Assembly: GCA_958298945.1 (NCBI GenBank)
Contig: OY282610.1
Span: 19,492,233 to 19,556,232 of the forward strand
Length of the DNA: 64,000 nt
From: Atherix ibis
Taxonomy: Eukaryota > Arthropoda > Insecta > Diptera > Athericidae
Direction: 5' to 3'
Part shown: in pieces, positions 24,656 to 36,635 of the stretch
Numbering within the stretch: position 1 is the first letter of the stretch
Layout of the letters: each line of letters opens with the position of its first letter
The notes under the pieces: generated by a model
The model's input: only the letters and a program-made list of their open reading frames with translations
Databases searched by the model: none
What the model was told of the DNA's origin: nothing
Made by a program: the position numbers and the translations under genes

Positions 24656-26731
24656 TTAATCTTTAGTATTTAAAGGCTTTTTACAAACACTAAACGCACT
24701 GAGATACTCATATTGTAACATAGATCGTGGGTTACTGGTGTATTTGGTGCGAACGTTCGTTTCATTCTCTAATATTTCAAAACCGATTTGTTCAATTATA
24801 CTTAATAAGTCTTCATACGTTGGCTCTATACTAAATTCGTTTTCTACATCACTATAATGATAAAGTAGTGGGCCAATATTTACCCATATCGCTCCTGGTT
24901 TTAAAATTCTACAATAAAAACATCATTTATGAATTTTTATATTTTTCTAAAACTATTCACATACCTGTAGATTGTTTCTAAAAATGCGACTACATTATTA
25001 GCACAATCTATAAAAAAGCAAGTAGCAACACAGTCCCAAGCCTCAGGCTCAGTATAAACCTAATAAATATATGATAAATAAAATATATATGATTTTAATT
25101 AATTCTTACTTCAAGAAAATCGCCAGCGACCATATTGAAAGTTCCTTTAGGTGGATTCTCTAATGGACTAACATCAGGAAATGTGATTGGTGCGATTTGA
25201 TCTTTACGATTTACATTATTTGTATACTGATGCACCCATGGATGTATTACATATTGGTCTTTATTTTGACATCTATATAGTCAAAAAAGAAATATTTATT
25301 GATTTAATGATTTCTATTTTAATCCAAATAATTTTAAATATGTTCATTTCCTTTTTTATATGAAAAAATAATGTATTTATATAACAAACAAAAAAGTTAA
25401 AAATATTTCTAACTTATTAAGTACAAAATTTGAAGCGATTAGCATGAACAAGGAGAATTCATTTCCCTCACAACAATAACCAATGCTAGCTAATTCGTAC
25501 GATAATCGTCCTAATCCAGCACCAGGCACAAGTATTTTGATATTTTTTATATCCCTGCAAAAACACATACAATTAAAATATAAATATTCTTTTAATATAT
25601 TAATATATTACATTGAATCAGGTTGATAATATCGTACGACCGCATCAATTATTGGTTTATAGCATTGATTCCGTTCCACTTCACCGACAGCACTCCAATC
25701 TCTTGCAAACTGCTTTAGTATAACCTGGACCTTTAATATTTTAAATGGGTCAACCACCTACATATATTGATATTTTATTATTTTGCATTGTTTTTTTGTT
25801 TTTTATGCAAAAATCTTATTTAACAAATTTTATTATGACAAAAATTTGACATTTTAGAATAGAATTTCCTATTTAGATTTTCAAATAATAAATGTTAAAC
25901 AAAAACTCACATGCGATTAATTGAAAACAATTGTTAAAATGATTTTTTTTTCTTGCAAGAAAATTATTAAAATAAACTAGAATAATATCGCAATAATAAA
26001 GATAAAATTTTTAAAATAAAAATAAAAGTATTAAATTAACGAATATTGGATATTTCTTACAGCAGCATTTTCGTCACTTTTCTGATTGCATGTGAAATTT
26101 TCACCATTAGTGGAATTGGTCCGGTCGTTATCGAATAGTTCATCGCAATGCTTAAGCATTTGCAAAATAACACTATAATTAGTATCAATGCAAATTCTTA
26201 TTTTATTTAAATGTTCACGATATTTCGATAATAAGTCCTGATGGTCTTCTGGTAAGGAACGAAGATATGTTTCTGCTTTTTGAACACGATCTTCCGACGC
26301 AGCTCTAAAAACAAATAATAAATAATTTTACTCTAGAATAAATATATTAATCAAATTTAGTTATATTATTTATAAGATATACATCTGCATATTATCAAAA
26401 TTATAAGTTTATAAACATGTTTATACACGTGCGTATATACAGTTATAAACATGTAAATATATATTCACATTGTTATTAATGGCTATATTGACTTAATTCA
26501 TCATTTTTATTATTTTTTCTAGTATAATTCAATAACATTAATTATTTTATCTACGATAATCATAAGCGCAAATGTATTAAAATCCCAAAAAAAATGTTAT
26601 TAGAATATGATTGAGGTTATGTTACCAATAGCTTACCTATAATTTTTTAGTGCCTCTATAATTTTTAAAAAATTCTGCCGCTCTTCTTCATCATCCATAG
26701 AACGAATTGGCGTCAAATATCTTTCAGACAT
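24656..26731 (-). CDS. CARNMT1: Carnosine N-methyltransferase
   Basis: Seven exons: 26637-26731 (ATG at 26731), 26061-26304, 25612-25757, 25414-25554, 25110-25272, 24965-25059 and 24656-24908. All have GT-AG ends and consistent phases (1137 nt, 378 residues). Family signatures appear in order: [18 protein letters not shown], then the SAM-binding loop [16 protein letters not shown] (about residue 170), [43 protein letters not shown] and [14 protein letters not shown]. The enzyme methylates carnosine to anserine with S-adenosylmethionine in vertebrates and yeast; the substrate in insects is less certain. It is transcribed divergently from SMG9 with a gap of about 630 bp. Confidence 0.96.
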
Positions 26732-27360
26732 TTTGTCTATTAATTGATGTTTTTGAAAATGAAATGATCAAAATATTTATATTCGGTGCAAATATGCGCT
26801 CACCTAAATACATTTATTGCAAATAATACACATAAAAAACGGTTGCAGGCAATGATAATCTCATAAGTACCAACATTGACATAAATAAATTTCTGTGCAC
26901 CAATTTCTTTAGTGGCCATACTAGTTAAAACCATCCAAATGTTGTAAAGTTTTTCTTGAAGTAGTTTATTTTATATTATCTTAATATATTTATAAATATA
27001 GTATTATTTATTTTGCTTAAATTTTAAAAAATATATATTACATAAAACGATATTTTTATCAAAGATTCACAATCTATGAAAATTAATATTTTTCTTATGA
27101 GAGTTCATATAATTTTGTACACTCGATTAAATATTGTTTCTAATTTTTCGTTCTCGTCAAAGTACTGCCATTTCAGTATTTGGTTATGTGGCAGCATTGT
27201 TAAAATTGAAAACAAACGAAACGTAAATGTATATATGAGGTTAGGAGAATTTATTAAGCAAAATATATAAATAATAGACTGTATTTCTTGCTTCGTCGAA
27301 ATTGTGTTCGAGGATTAATAAACTGCAATTAGTTGTAAATTAAGATAAATTTTTAAAAAA
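26732..27360. promoter_or_regulatory. Divergent CARNMT1/SMG9 intergenic region
   Basis: 629 bp between two start codons on opposite strands, so promoters of both genes must lie here or in untranslated exons within it. No specific box can be assigned by eye in such AT-rich sequence. Confidence 0.5.
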
Positions 27361-28728
27361 ATGTCAGACAGCAAAAGAAATAAGAGTGATTTAAAATCGA
27401 AGGTTAGAAAATTATTTTCATATGTAGTTTTTAATAATAAATATGTAATATATCCATTTGTCACTTTTGTACTTTGGTGGCTACAATTTTTGATTCAATA
27501 GGATACGAAACGTCCAATAGTTATTGCGAAACGAAATAAACCAAAAGAGAAAAATGAAACGAATGCTAAAGAATCATCAGTTGATGAGCAATATTTTCCA
27601 AAAATATTATCTCGTGGTAAAGGATCAACGAATTGTATTAATGGTAATTGAATATAATAAATTATTTATTGATAGATATATAGTTAAATGTGGATATTTT
27701 TTTAGTAGAAGGTGTAAATGAAGTTAATGTATTGAAACAACCAATACCGTTCACATTTGATATTTATCAGCTTAACGGAGATATTGAAAAATATTTATTA
27801 AAATCAAACACAGATTTTTTGGTAATTGGAATATGCGGAGAACAAGGTGTAGGCAAATCGACAATTTTAAATTTATTAGAATCGAATTTAAAATCGGATG
27901 ACTTCAATAATATTTTCAAAGTTAAAAAAGGATTATTTCCTATTAAACAAGCGAACTCAACTTGTGGTGCATTACCTTGTACAGAATCGATACAATTTTT
28001 TATTAATAAAGATCGAGTTATGTATTTAGATTGTCCTCCAGTGTGTGCAAATCAATTTAGAAAAGATTCAACGTACAGCGAATTAGATGATGTTTTACTT
28101 CTTACAATATTATCAAAAGTTTGCCATCTTTTAATTATAGTACAAAATGATTTTCTTAATTTGAGTATGATTCGTTTATTACAATTTGCCGAACTTGCTA
28201 AATCAAATCAAGATGATATAGAAAACGAACATGATTTCTATCCAGAATTATTATTTATTAAGAATCGTGCCAATATATCCGATTTTTATTCAAATGAGCA
28301 AAAGAGTGGCGAACAATTTTTAAGACAAATTTTTAAAGATTCACAATTCAAAATCAATTACAATCAATTTGAAAATTCGAAAAAAATAAAGCATTCCGAA
28401 CAGGAAAAAGTCATTAATTATTTTGTTATTCCAGATTTCAAAGGTATAAAATATATTTTATTGAGTTTTTATATTTATTATATGTAAAAATATGATTACA
28501 GATGAAAAAATTGTATCGCATCATCCAACTATGGAATCAATAATAACTAAGCTGAGGCAAAAAATATTACGTACATCGAGAAATAGGACACATCACGGAG
28601 GATCGGAGATGACAGAAATGGCTTGGTTCTATATATCATCTACCATTGAAACCTATGAAAAAAATTTCTTTTTAAATTGTTATGAAGAAATCCATAAATA
28701 CGGTTCCTACTCTACGATTGACCAGTAA
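27361..28728 (+). CDS. SMG9: SMG9, nonsense-mediated decay factor
   Basis: Four exons: 27361-27402, 27502-27643, 27706-28443 and 28502-28728, GT-AG, phases consistent, 382 residues. Recognised by PIPFTFDIYQLNGDIE followed by the G-domain loop GICGEQGVGKST (about residues 104-115) and the C-terminal signature NRTHHGGSEMTEMAWFYIS. In animals SMG9 pairs with SMG8 to hold and restrain the SMG1 kinase, which phosphorylates UPF1 during nonsense-mediated mRNA decay. The protein is clearly shorter than the human one (about 520) because the disordered N-terminal part is reduced to about 60 basic residues. An AATAAA-type signal overlaps the region just after the stop. Confidence 0.95.
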
Positions 28729-29149
28729 ATAATAAATCCAATATCCATTCATATGTATGAATAGTTAGTATGTGGTCTAAGTGTGTCCGACTGAAATAGC
28801 GGACAACCACTCTAAATTGAAATTTGCATTCTAAGGTATTGACATTTACAAATATGGAAACATTAAAGTATACAAATTCAATTTTGGTTAATTGAGAGAA
28901 AAAAGTTGGTTTGGAAAATCCATCTAAAGTTTCAATATGAAATTTAAGTAAGACTTTTTGCGAAGAATGTATTTTGAATGGCGAATCAGATTAGACAGAT
29001 AAATTATAATAAATAAATTCTTTTTTAAATAAAACGAGTTGAATTAATTAGTTGCTGTGATTTATTTTTATTTTCCTATAATAAATAACCCTAATAACAT
29101 TAGTAATATTACAGAAGAGAATATATTAATATTAAATTTAAAAATAAAG
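28729..29149. other. Convergent 3' intergenic region
   Basis: Between the 3' ends of SMG9 and Flattop copy 1. Only AT-rich untranslated sequence is seen. Confidence 0.5.
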
Positions 29150-32100
29150 TTATTTGTATACTGTTTCCAGCAATGGTCTCTTACGTTGTTCGATTGGCTT
29201 GTATGCATGTTGGTAAACGCTGCTTAACCGCCAGTATTCAGGATATCCACCTTGACCAGCGCCACCTCTAAAGCATGTAAAAGGTGGTACTAAAGTGTCG
29301 ATGTTATAACTCTTCTTTGCGTAGGGAGGCCGTGGTTTTGGTATGTAGTGCAGTTTAGTAGAGCAAGTTTTTGCTGAGGAATTCGATGAGATAAAACCGC
29401 TGTCAAAACTCCTTACTGTTCCAGTTGAGTTGCTCTTCGGAGTACCTGCTTTAAAGGCCGCCTTAAATGGCGGTCTTTCTACAAATCCGTCGGGATCTTG
29501 AGGAGAAACTTTGTGGCACAATCTGGATATTTTTTGCATCGCATTCTGTTTGGAGTTGTTAGTATTACTGTTTGCACCGTATGTTCGGCAACTGTGCTCT
29601 CTTATTGGCTTCTCATCGCTTTGATCTTTAGCATAGGTTTGAGTGTTAAGGCCATTCGTATTAGGGGCGAATTGATGGTATTTATCTGTAATGCCAGTAG
29701 GCTCTCGAGAAGCGCTCTTTGAGCGTCTGATATTATTGACAGTACAGAGATTTATGGGCGAAGTACCGCAAGAGCATTTCAGATCGCTCTTACTGCGCTG
29801 TGGCATTATAATCTGTCGTCGTAAAATATCTCGATCGAAGAAATCTTCATTGCCTAAAGTATTGGTAAATATACCGGCTGAATGTGCGACATAGGGCTTT
29901 TCAGCACTAGATGAATTTTTTACTAATGTGAAGACGGGTGGAGCCACTGAACCGTTGGAACCATCAATATGTTTCGGAGGTTTTGGTTCATCCGCAGGAT
30001 TAGATGGTCGGTAATCCCAGCAAATGGCTAAATCTATAGCACCCACTTTATCCTTATAGACAAAAGAAGTTTGGGGACGTTGTCCTCTTAGTTTGATCAA
30101 TGGTTTGGGGACGACACCACAGGTTTTGGGGCGGTACATCTTGGTATAGTGAGTCGGCTCAGCCTCATACGTTTTTATGCCAACACCACTTGTCGTTGGT
30201 ATAACATTCATAATACAATCTGGTAAGGGTTGATGTTCGAGATTTTCTTGCGCCATTTTTCTGGCAGTTCGAAAATTACAATATGTCTGAATCAATGGAG
30301 ATAAACTTTGTTGATTTGGTTTATCTAGATTTTCCGATGATAATCTCATTTTTTTGCAAGTAAGTATCTTTCAAGTAGCCGTCTAGATAATATGGATTTT
30401 TATGATAAGCTAGTTTTTCAATAGTGTCTATCTGAAGTTTAGTAGTTGAATGTATTTTATATTAAATGTCATTAATTTTTTGCTAATTAAATATATTCTC
30501 ACTAACTTTATTCGCATCAGAAGTCTCCTCAAACTTTTTCTTTCTCTGTTAGCTTTTAAGTTATTATTCAATATAATTAATTTTGATTAATACAAACTCT
30601 TAAATAGAATCAATATGCATTTTTATATATAAGATTTTTTTCAAAATTCAATTTTTTCTGTACTCTTCTCCATTAATTGCGTCAATTTTCTACTTTCCTT
30701 TGGATTTTATATAATTTTAGATAGTATTTTTAATATTCTGTAATTATTTATGGGCACAAATTTTTCGATTAAATCATTTATTAAATTCATTCCAATTTTA
30801 GGAATATGGATACGATCACTAACCCATCATCGTCTCTTTCCGGTTATAAATAGCTGCATTATATTTCGTGTCTAGATATTATCTTGGACATCGGCTGAGA
30901 CAATTTGAAATCATCTCAAGAATTTATATTTAATCTAATTAAATTGTTAATTGATATTAAATAATCCGAATGAAATAATTAGTATATAATTAAAAGAAAC
31001 CTATTTTACCTTGGTGCTTGTGAGAGCAAATGTCCTTTATCATTTGTCACTATTTGTGTTGCGCTTTTTTTTGAACGAAGTTGCTTTGGATGCCAATTAG
31101 GAACTTCCCAGTTGAGCAGTTGCAATGGAGAAAATATTTTCTCAAACTAAAAATTCACATACATATATGAGTATCTGTATATATATATATAAATATAAAT
31201 ATTTTATTTAAAATAAACAAAACAAAAAAAAATAGGACCATAGTTCTAATTCACCAAACGGAAAACTGTATACATACAAACAGAAATATATATATTCGTA
31301 TATATTATTGAAATAATAAAAAATTTCAAAATTAATTCGAATTTATATTGTTTGTGCAATGCCCAAGAAAAATTATAGCATTTTCGATGATAAATGGTGT
31401 ACAGATTATATTGCTTATATAAATATTTCTAAAAAAGTAAACAAGGATTAGATGGGATTATGTTAAATGTCCCTTTACACATGTCGTTTTCGTTCGAACG
31501 TTCCACAGTAGCGTTTGAAAAAAAAACAATAATTTTTCCTCATCGAGGAAGCACTTGCTTCTGTTTTTCATTTTACTTTAAAAAAAAAAATATATGATAT
31601 CTGCCGACTTAAAATAGTTTGTTTTTTATATAATTTATATTATGATAGATTATATGGAAAATTACGAATATTTCCGGTTATAAAAAAAACTGCCTTTCTT
31701 ATAAGAATCGGAATTTTCGAGTATATCTTTAACCACTTAGAATCCATTTCCTAATTTAGAATAATTTAGTTCCATCCAAGTACTGGGTGGGTGATGGGAG
31801 AGCATAATCCAAATTATCATCAATATCGAGAGACTAATTAAATTTACACGCCCATTACACACCCGGCCGGCCATATTATCATAATTCGATAAGATTCACT
31901 CCGAATCAGATAGACTTGTCGGTAGAAGGCAATTTAGAATTTCACACTTATTGTTAGATACAAATTTGTCACTTGTGACTACTATACTTCTCACTTACCA
32001 ATTACATCGTATTAACCATCATGCACAGTACCAGGGCGCATTTACCTTCGAACAGATAACAATTGCGCCGACATCTGATAGCTTCCGCATGGAAAGGACA

Positions 32101-35100
32101 CGAGAAATTCTTTTTCGGGGGGTAGTGTACTTGATCGCATATAGTTGATCGCTTTCAATTGTCAAATAAATTGAATTTAAACTCAATTAGGGTTGTAGGA
32201 ATTATCATCATTCAACTGCATCGAAGAATACGAGTATATACCGACTCATCCGTTGAATTGTCATCAACATTAATGTGTGTACGCCTTGAGAATAAGGCTT
32301 GAAAGTTGTTCCGCTCGGACATCCATATGCATCGTCCCCACACATATTCATCGAACTGTCCTCTTCCATAAGCGAAAACAACTATTGTATATTTTTTTCT
32401 CTGGGGACCCATTTATCACGTTTAAGGATTATGTGCTAGTCAAAAAGTTATTTCGAGCACAGGTTGAATATAAAAAGTTGAATAGCAACAAAGCCAACAA
32501 TCCCTCGTTGCATATATATGCATATACAAAAAAAATTTTTTTTTTTTAAACAGAAATCAGAGACATTCCCCTTTTTGAAAAATAACCCCTACTAACTCGA
32601 TGGTTTCTTAATGTTTGGTAATTCCAAATATCTACAAACACCGTACGTACACGATACGAAATTGTTAGCCCACACTTTGGAAGATTTTCAACTACTTCTG
32701 TCAGCAACCCCTATTTCGGGTTGTTGTTTTTTTTTTTGTTGCTTTCATTCAAAAAGGGATTTTCTCAATTCTACAACCAGAAGAACTACCATACATATCT
32801 ACATATATATCTGACGGGAGATAGCGTGACGTTGAACCTATGGAACAAGGTGATAGACCGTATAATCTTGGCATTTAAACACCACACAACGGATTTATCG
32901 GTCGAACAACTAAGAAACAAGTGTTCAATTTTCACGGACGATTCCTGATTGAATTGTATCAATTATTAGTAAATATGGAATTTTTATTTATTTTTTACCA
33001 ATTAATTCACAATCAACAAATATATTTACCAAATATTGTTGTATTATTAACTCCGAATCAACTCACTCGCATTTAATAGAATAAATATCACTACATATTG
33101 TTAATATTTTTTTTATTTATTATTTTTTCTCAGTTGAAATTTTACTGATTTTGTCTATTTTTTTTTTTAAATTTCTTTATTAATTATTAAAATTTGTTTT
33201 AAGTGAACATATTGAAAGTTCACCAGTTACTAATTTGTAAAAACTTAAAGGACAACATTATTCCCAGACCAAATGCGATTGTATTAAAGAAATTTGAATA
33301 TGTATTTCTGATTCGATTACTGACTATCCTTGTAAATCCATCAATAAGGTATAGTTTCTGTTTGTTTTGTGTTTGTTTTTTCTTTTTTTTTTCTTTTGTG
33401 AAAAGACAAGAAAGAACAACGAATCAGAATAGAATAATTTATTCAGTAAACTTTATCTGAACGGATATGTATATATATATATAAATTTGTGTATGTATTT
33501 ATTATCCCTGTTTTTGGCTAATACGATATATAAATAAATATAATTTGATATATTTTTACTTATTTTTTTTCCTTCTTAATAAACGAAAGGATTGGAACTA
33601 TAAAATAATTGTGACATGAAAGTTGATCAAAGTTTTTCTTGCATGTTCTAAGGAAATTCATTTAAAATCGATTTGAGGTTTCAAACTATTTAACCAAAAA
33701 TATTTCTTCATGGTTTTGTTAATGGTAATATGAATTTTATCTCCACCCTCTACCCCTCAAAATGTTTACTTCCTTTTTCTCTTCTATATGCTGGCAGTTT
33801 CTTTTAAATAAAGGGTTTTCGAATAAGAGTGATATGATTTCTTTTTTTTTTAAAACCACACTAATTGTTAAGGAAATTCAAATGCTTTTTATTTAATGTA
33901 AAGTACAATCGATACAATTAAGTTCTGAATAAAACGTCATTCAAATTGTCTCCAACACTTCTTTTGCAGAAAAGAAAGAATTCGATGAACCCAATTTTCG
34001 AGCACTTTTTCCACTAAATCAAGTCGTACACATATGTCATGAATAGCACGTTCAATATTGAGTTCTAAAGCTGGTTTATTGCTAAAGACCAATGACTTCA
34101 AATAAGCCCACAAGAAATAGTCTAATGGTGTTAAATTACAACTTCTTGGAGGCCATTCAATGTCACAATTTCTTGAAATAATCGAATCTCCAAACTTTTC
34201 TCGCAATAATTCGGTTGTTGCACGTGCTGTGTGTCACGTAGCTCCGTCTTGTTAGAACCAGATATTGTCAAGATCAAAAAAGTTGGTTATCATCGATCTA
34301 TACCGCTCTTCATTGACAGTAACGGTGTTACCAGTTACTGTCAATGAAGAGCGGTATAGATCGATGATAACCATAATTCCATCTGACCAAAAACCACACC
34401 AAACTGTCAATTTAGGTGAATGTAATTGGTGTTCATGAATAATTTGTGGATTTTCTTCACACCATAATCGACAGTTTTGTTTATTTACCGCACCACTCAG
34501 ATGAAAGTGAGCCTCATCGGCGAAGATGATTTTCTTAAAGTTGTTCCAAGACAAAATCAGCAAATTCACGACGTTTACTGTGCTCCAATGGCTCCAGTTC
34601 TTGAGTGATAACAATTTTATACGGATGCAACCCCAAATCTTTTCTGAAAATCCGACAGGTTATGGTTTGAGACAGTCCCAATTCTTGAGAACGTCTTGGA
34701 ATCGACAAATTGCAGTATTCAGCAACACTTGCCTGAACGGCAGCAATATTTTCATTACTTCGAGCGGTTCTTTATCTTATTGGAACTTGAACATTATGTA
34801 AAGAAAATGTACGCTCGAAATTTTTAACAATTCGATGAATAGCGAGCACAGTTGGACGATTATTACGACCATAAAATGGCAAAAGCGCACGAAAAGTTGC
34901 AATTGGAGAACGATTATTTTGATAATAAAATTGAATAATTTTTAAACGTTATTCTTGCGTATATCTCTCCAGAATGAAATTGTAAACATTATTGAATACA
35001 ACGGGAAAAAAATGACAGATCATGACATATTATAAATGGCCGAAACGTCACTTAGAAATCATATCCCTCTTTTTGGAAAACCCTATATTTCTTTTAGTAA

Positions 35101-36215
35101 AGGATAAGTAAACAGTAAAAGAAAAAAAAACATTTTTTAAAAACCATACAAAAAATTACAATTTTTTTTTGTAATTTTAGTACTTAAAATGTTTGAGATA
35201 GTATTCTTGTAACTGTTGAAAATTTATGTTTACCTACACACATAAATACATACTCGTAACTATTAAGACGTGAGAGGAAAATACCAGAAAATCCATTTTT
35301 ATTATTCTAAAAGATGGAAATTTGCAATTAATAAAATTTTTTTTTCTACAAATATATTAATTCTATCGTAGTCATGTTATGAATAAAATTTTCTTTACGG
35401 ATGAGGCCAAATTTCTCGTTCAGTGGATATGTAAATAAGCTACATTTGCCATATAAATGGGGGGCTCTGAAAACCGACAAGTGAATATGACTGTATCAAT
35501 GAAAAGTGACTGTCTGATGTGAGTTTTGGTCTGTGTATAATATAAATTTTTGCTTTATTTGACGAAAAGTTCTTAGAACTCGTAATTCGTAATCTGAAGA
35601 TTTTTTTATATCTATTTTGGATTCCTTCAAGGCTGCCCATTTTGACGCCGTTGACAATGCAAAAAATTATGTTTTTTTTGTTGAGTGGATTGTTTGTAAA
35701 ATAAAAAAAAACTAATGATTATACAATACATTTAAAAATCTAACGATTAGAGCATTTAAAAATAACCATCCGTCAATTAATGACTAAATTCCAGTTTGAA
35801 ATATGTGAAGAATCTATTAAGAAATTACGTCAAAAGGATTGAATTGTGCAAGAAATTCTGTTTTATTGCTACACTAATTGAATAATATTTATTTTTTATA
35901 TATAATGGCAAGATTTATGTAATAAGTTCCATTAATAATTTTAATAAAATTTATATTTAAATTATAGTTGATTTAACTTTTATTTCCAAGAGGCAAATTG
36001 GATAATCCTTTTACAAATATACGTACCCGTCCATATCTAGATGTGGACGGATTATACATGCACATGTATATATTTATATATTATATATTTGATAAATTAT
36101 ATTTTAAGCAAAAAAATTAAAAAAAATTATTTTTGCGGCAGCATTTTTCCTTCTTCCATATATTGTTTTATGCTCAAAATTTACTTACCTGATTGGCACT
36201 ATAATGTAACGACAT
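29150..36215 (-). CDS. Flattop (CFAP126)-like paralogue 1, possibly defective
   Basis: Exon 1 (36189-36215) encodes MSLHYSANQ. Exon 2 (31010-31146, 137 nt, phase 0) encodes a protein part with LLNWEVPNW and TNDKGHLLSQAP, matching the Flattop start (MxxNYSANQ, NW, NDRGHLLP). The last exon, about 29150-30431 with a good acceptor before 30431, encodes over 400 residues including KMAQENLEHQPLPDCIM, AICWDYRP, KHIDGSNGSVAPPVF and a tail GGYPEYWRLSSVYQHAYKP. I find no counterpart of the PWGxYxxTW exon between 30432 and 31009. Without it exon 2 would splice out of frame, and a 7-A run at 30349-30355 shifts the last exon by one base. Flattop is an axonemal microtubule-associated protein needed for basal body and cilium organisation. 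The copy may be a pseudogene or may use exons I missed. Confidence 0.75.
31371..32265. repeat. Intron-1 duplicated block, copy 1
   Basis: Direct copy of 53185-54030, nearly identical by eye apart from small indels, inside intron 1 of Flattop paralogue 1. It contains shared strings such as ACACATGTCGTTTTCGTTCG and CACCCGGCCGGCCATATT. Beyond 32265 similarity continues only in patches to about 32960 (against 54030-54610). Confidence 0.95.
32046..32090 (-). other. Candidate alternative first exon of Flattop paralogue 1
   Basis: On the minus strand an ATG at 32090 begins 15 codons (MRKLSDVGAIVICSK) that end in a phase-0 GTAAAT donor, so they could splice in frame to exon 2. The same 45 bases with ATG and donor are unchanged at the equivalent site in copy 2. 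Flattop's usual N-terminus is provided by the separate exon at 36189, so this would be an alternative start. Inference only. Confidence 0.3.
32266..33810. other. Flattop 1 intron sequence, patchy paralogue similarity
   Basis: AT-rich intron sequence. Plus-strand ORFs here (for example 32721-32948) differ in frame from the aligned copy-2 sequence and are unlikely to be coding. Confidence 0.5.
33811..35090 (-). mobile_element. Tc1/mariner element D, near full-length but dead
   Basis: Inverted ends resemble each other (AGGGTTTTCGAATAAGAGTG at the left; minus-strand AGGGTTTTCCAAAAAGAGGG at the right), giving an element of about 1.28 kb inside Flattop 1 intron 1. The minus-strand transposase includes FADEAHFHLSGAVNKQNC (first catalytic Asp), a QDGAT block preceded and followed by in-frame stops near 34225-34258, and WPPRSCNLTPLDYFLW. 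In that last block the expected third catalytic Asp is Asn. A 40-bp-arm palindrome disrupts the middle. It cannot encode active transposase. Related fragments lie at 61965-63110 and 63600-64000. Confidence 0.88.
34284..34373. repeat. Perfect 40-bp-arm inverted repeat in element D
   Basis: Arms 34284-34323 and 34334-34373 are exact reverse complements separated by 10 bp. The right arm is the ordinary-sense stretch encoding NEERYRSMI on the minus strand read twice in opposite senses, and the normal residues of the family are replaced. Confidence 0.97.
35091..36188. other. Intron sequence with Tc1/mariner remnants
   Basis: Around 35385-35470 the plus strand reads FFTDEAKF-like sequence with frameshifts, and 35720-35905 resembles a transposase 3' end (compare 50200-50335). 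The rest is AT-rich without recognised content. All lies within intron 1 of Flattop paralogue 1. Confidence 0.45.
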
Positions 36216-36635
36216 ATTCACAAGTAATTCCACTTAGAAGAGTATTTGTTTGTTGGGTTTTTTTTAGTAAGTACCCTTACCAGGGGTCACATACTTCAGC
36301 ACCACAACCTTCAAGGTCATATATGGTAAGCACCATATTTTTTTTTTTTTATTAAATATTGTATTAACATTCACATGCTGTTGCACAAACGTAAAATAAT
36401 GAATTTATAGAATTTTGTTGTTGTATTGTATTTTTTTTATTTATTTTATTTTATTTTATAGATTTTTTTTATTGAAAATAAATAATTAGAAATATTTTTA
36501 TAATATCTAAAAAAAATATTATTTATATTCGAATTTCAATCGATTAATTTCCAACGTACATAAATCTTCGTTATGAAATGGTCTCTAATACGTTTCGAAT
36601 AACATTAATGTTGTTTTGCTGGTGTTTAGTTTGAA

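Noticed and set aside
30844..31009. A degraded PWGxY exon of Flattop copy 1
   Set aside because: I searched the minus strand between exon 2 and the last exon for TGG-GGN and TGG-GAN contexts and found nothing alignable.
32611..32948. Plus-strand ORFs in the conserved intron area as a gene
   Set aside because: Frames are not conserved in the aligned copy 2 region and contain low-complexity stretches.
34526..34801. Plus-strand 91-codon ORF
   Set aside because: Antisense to the element D transposase on the minus strand.
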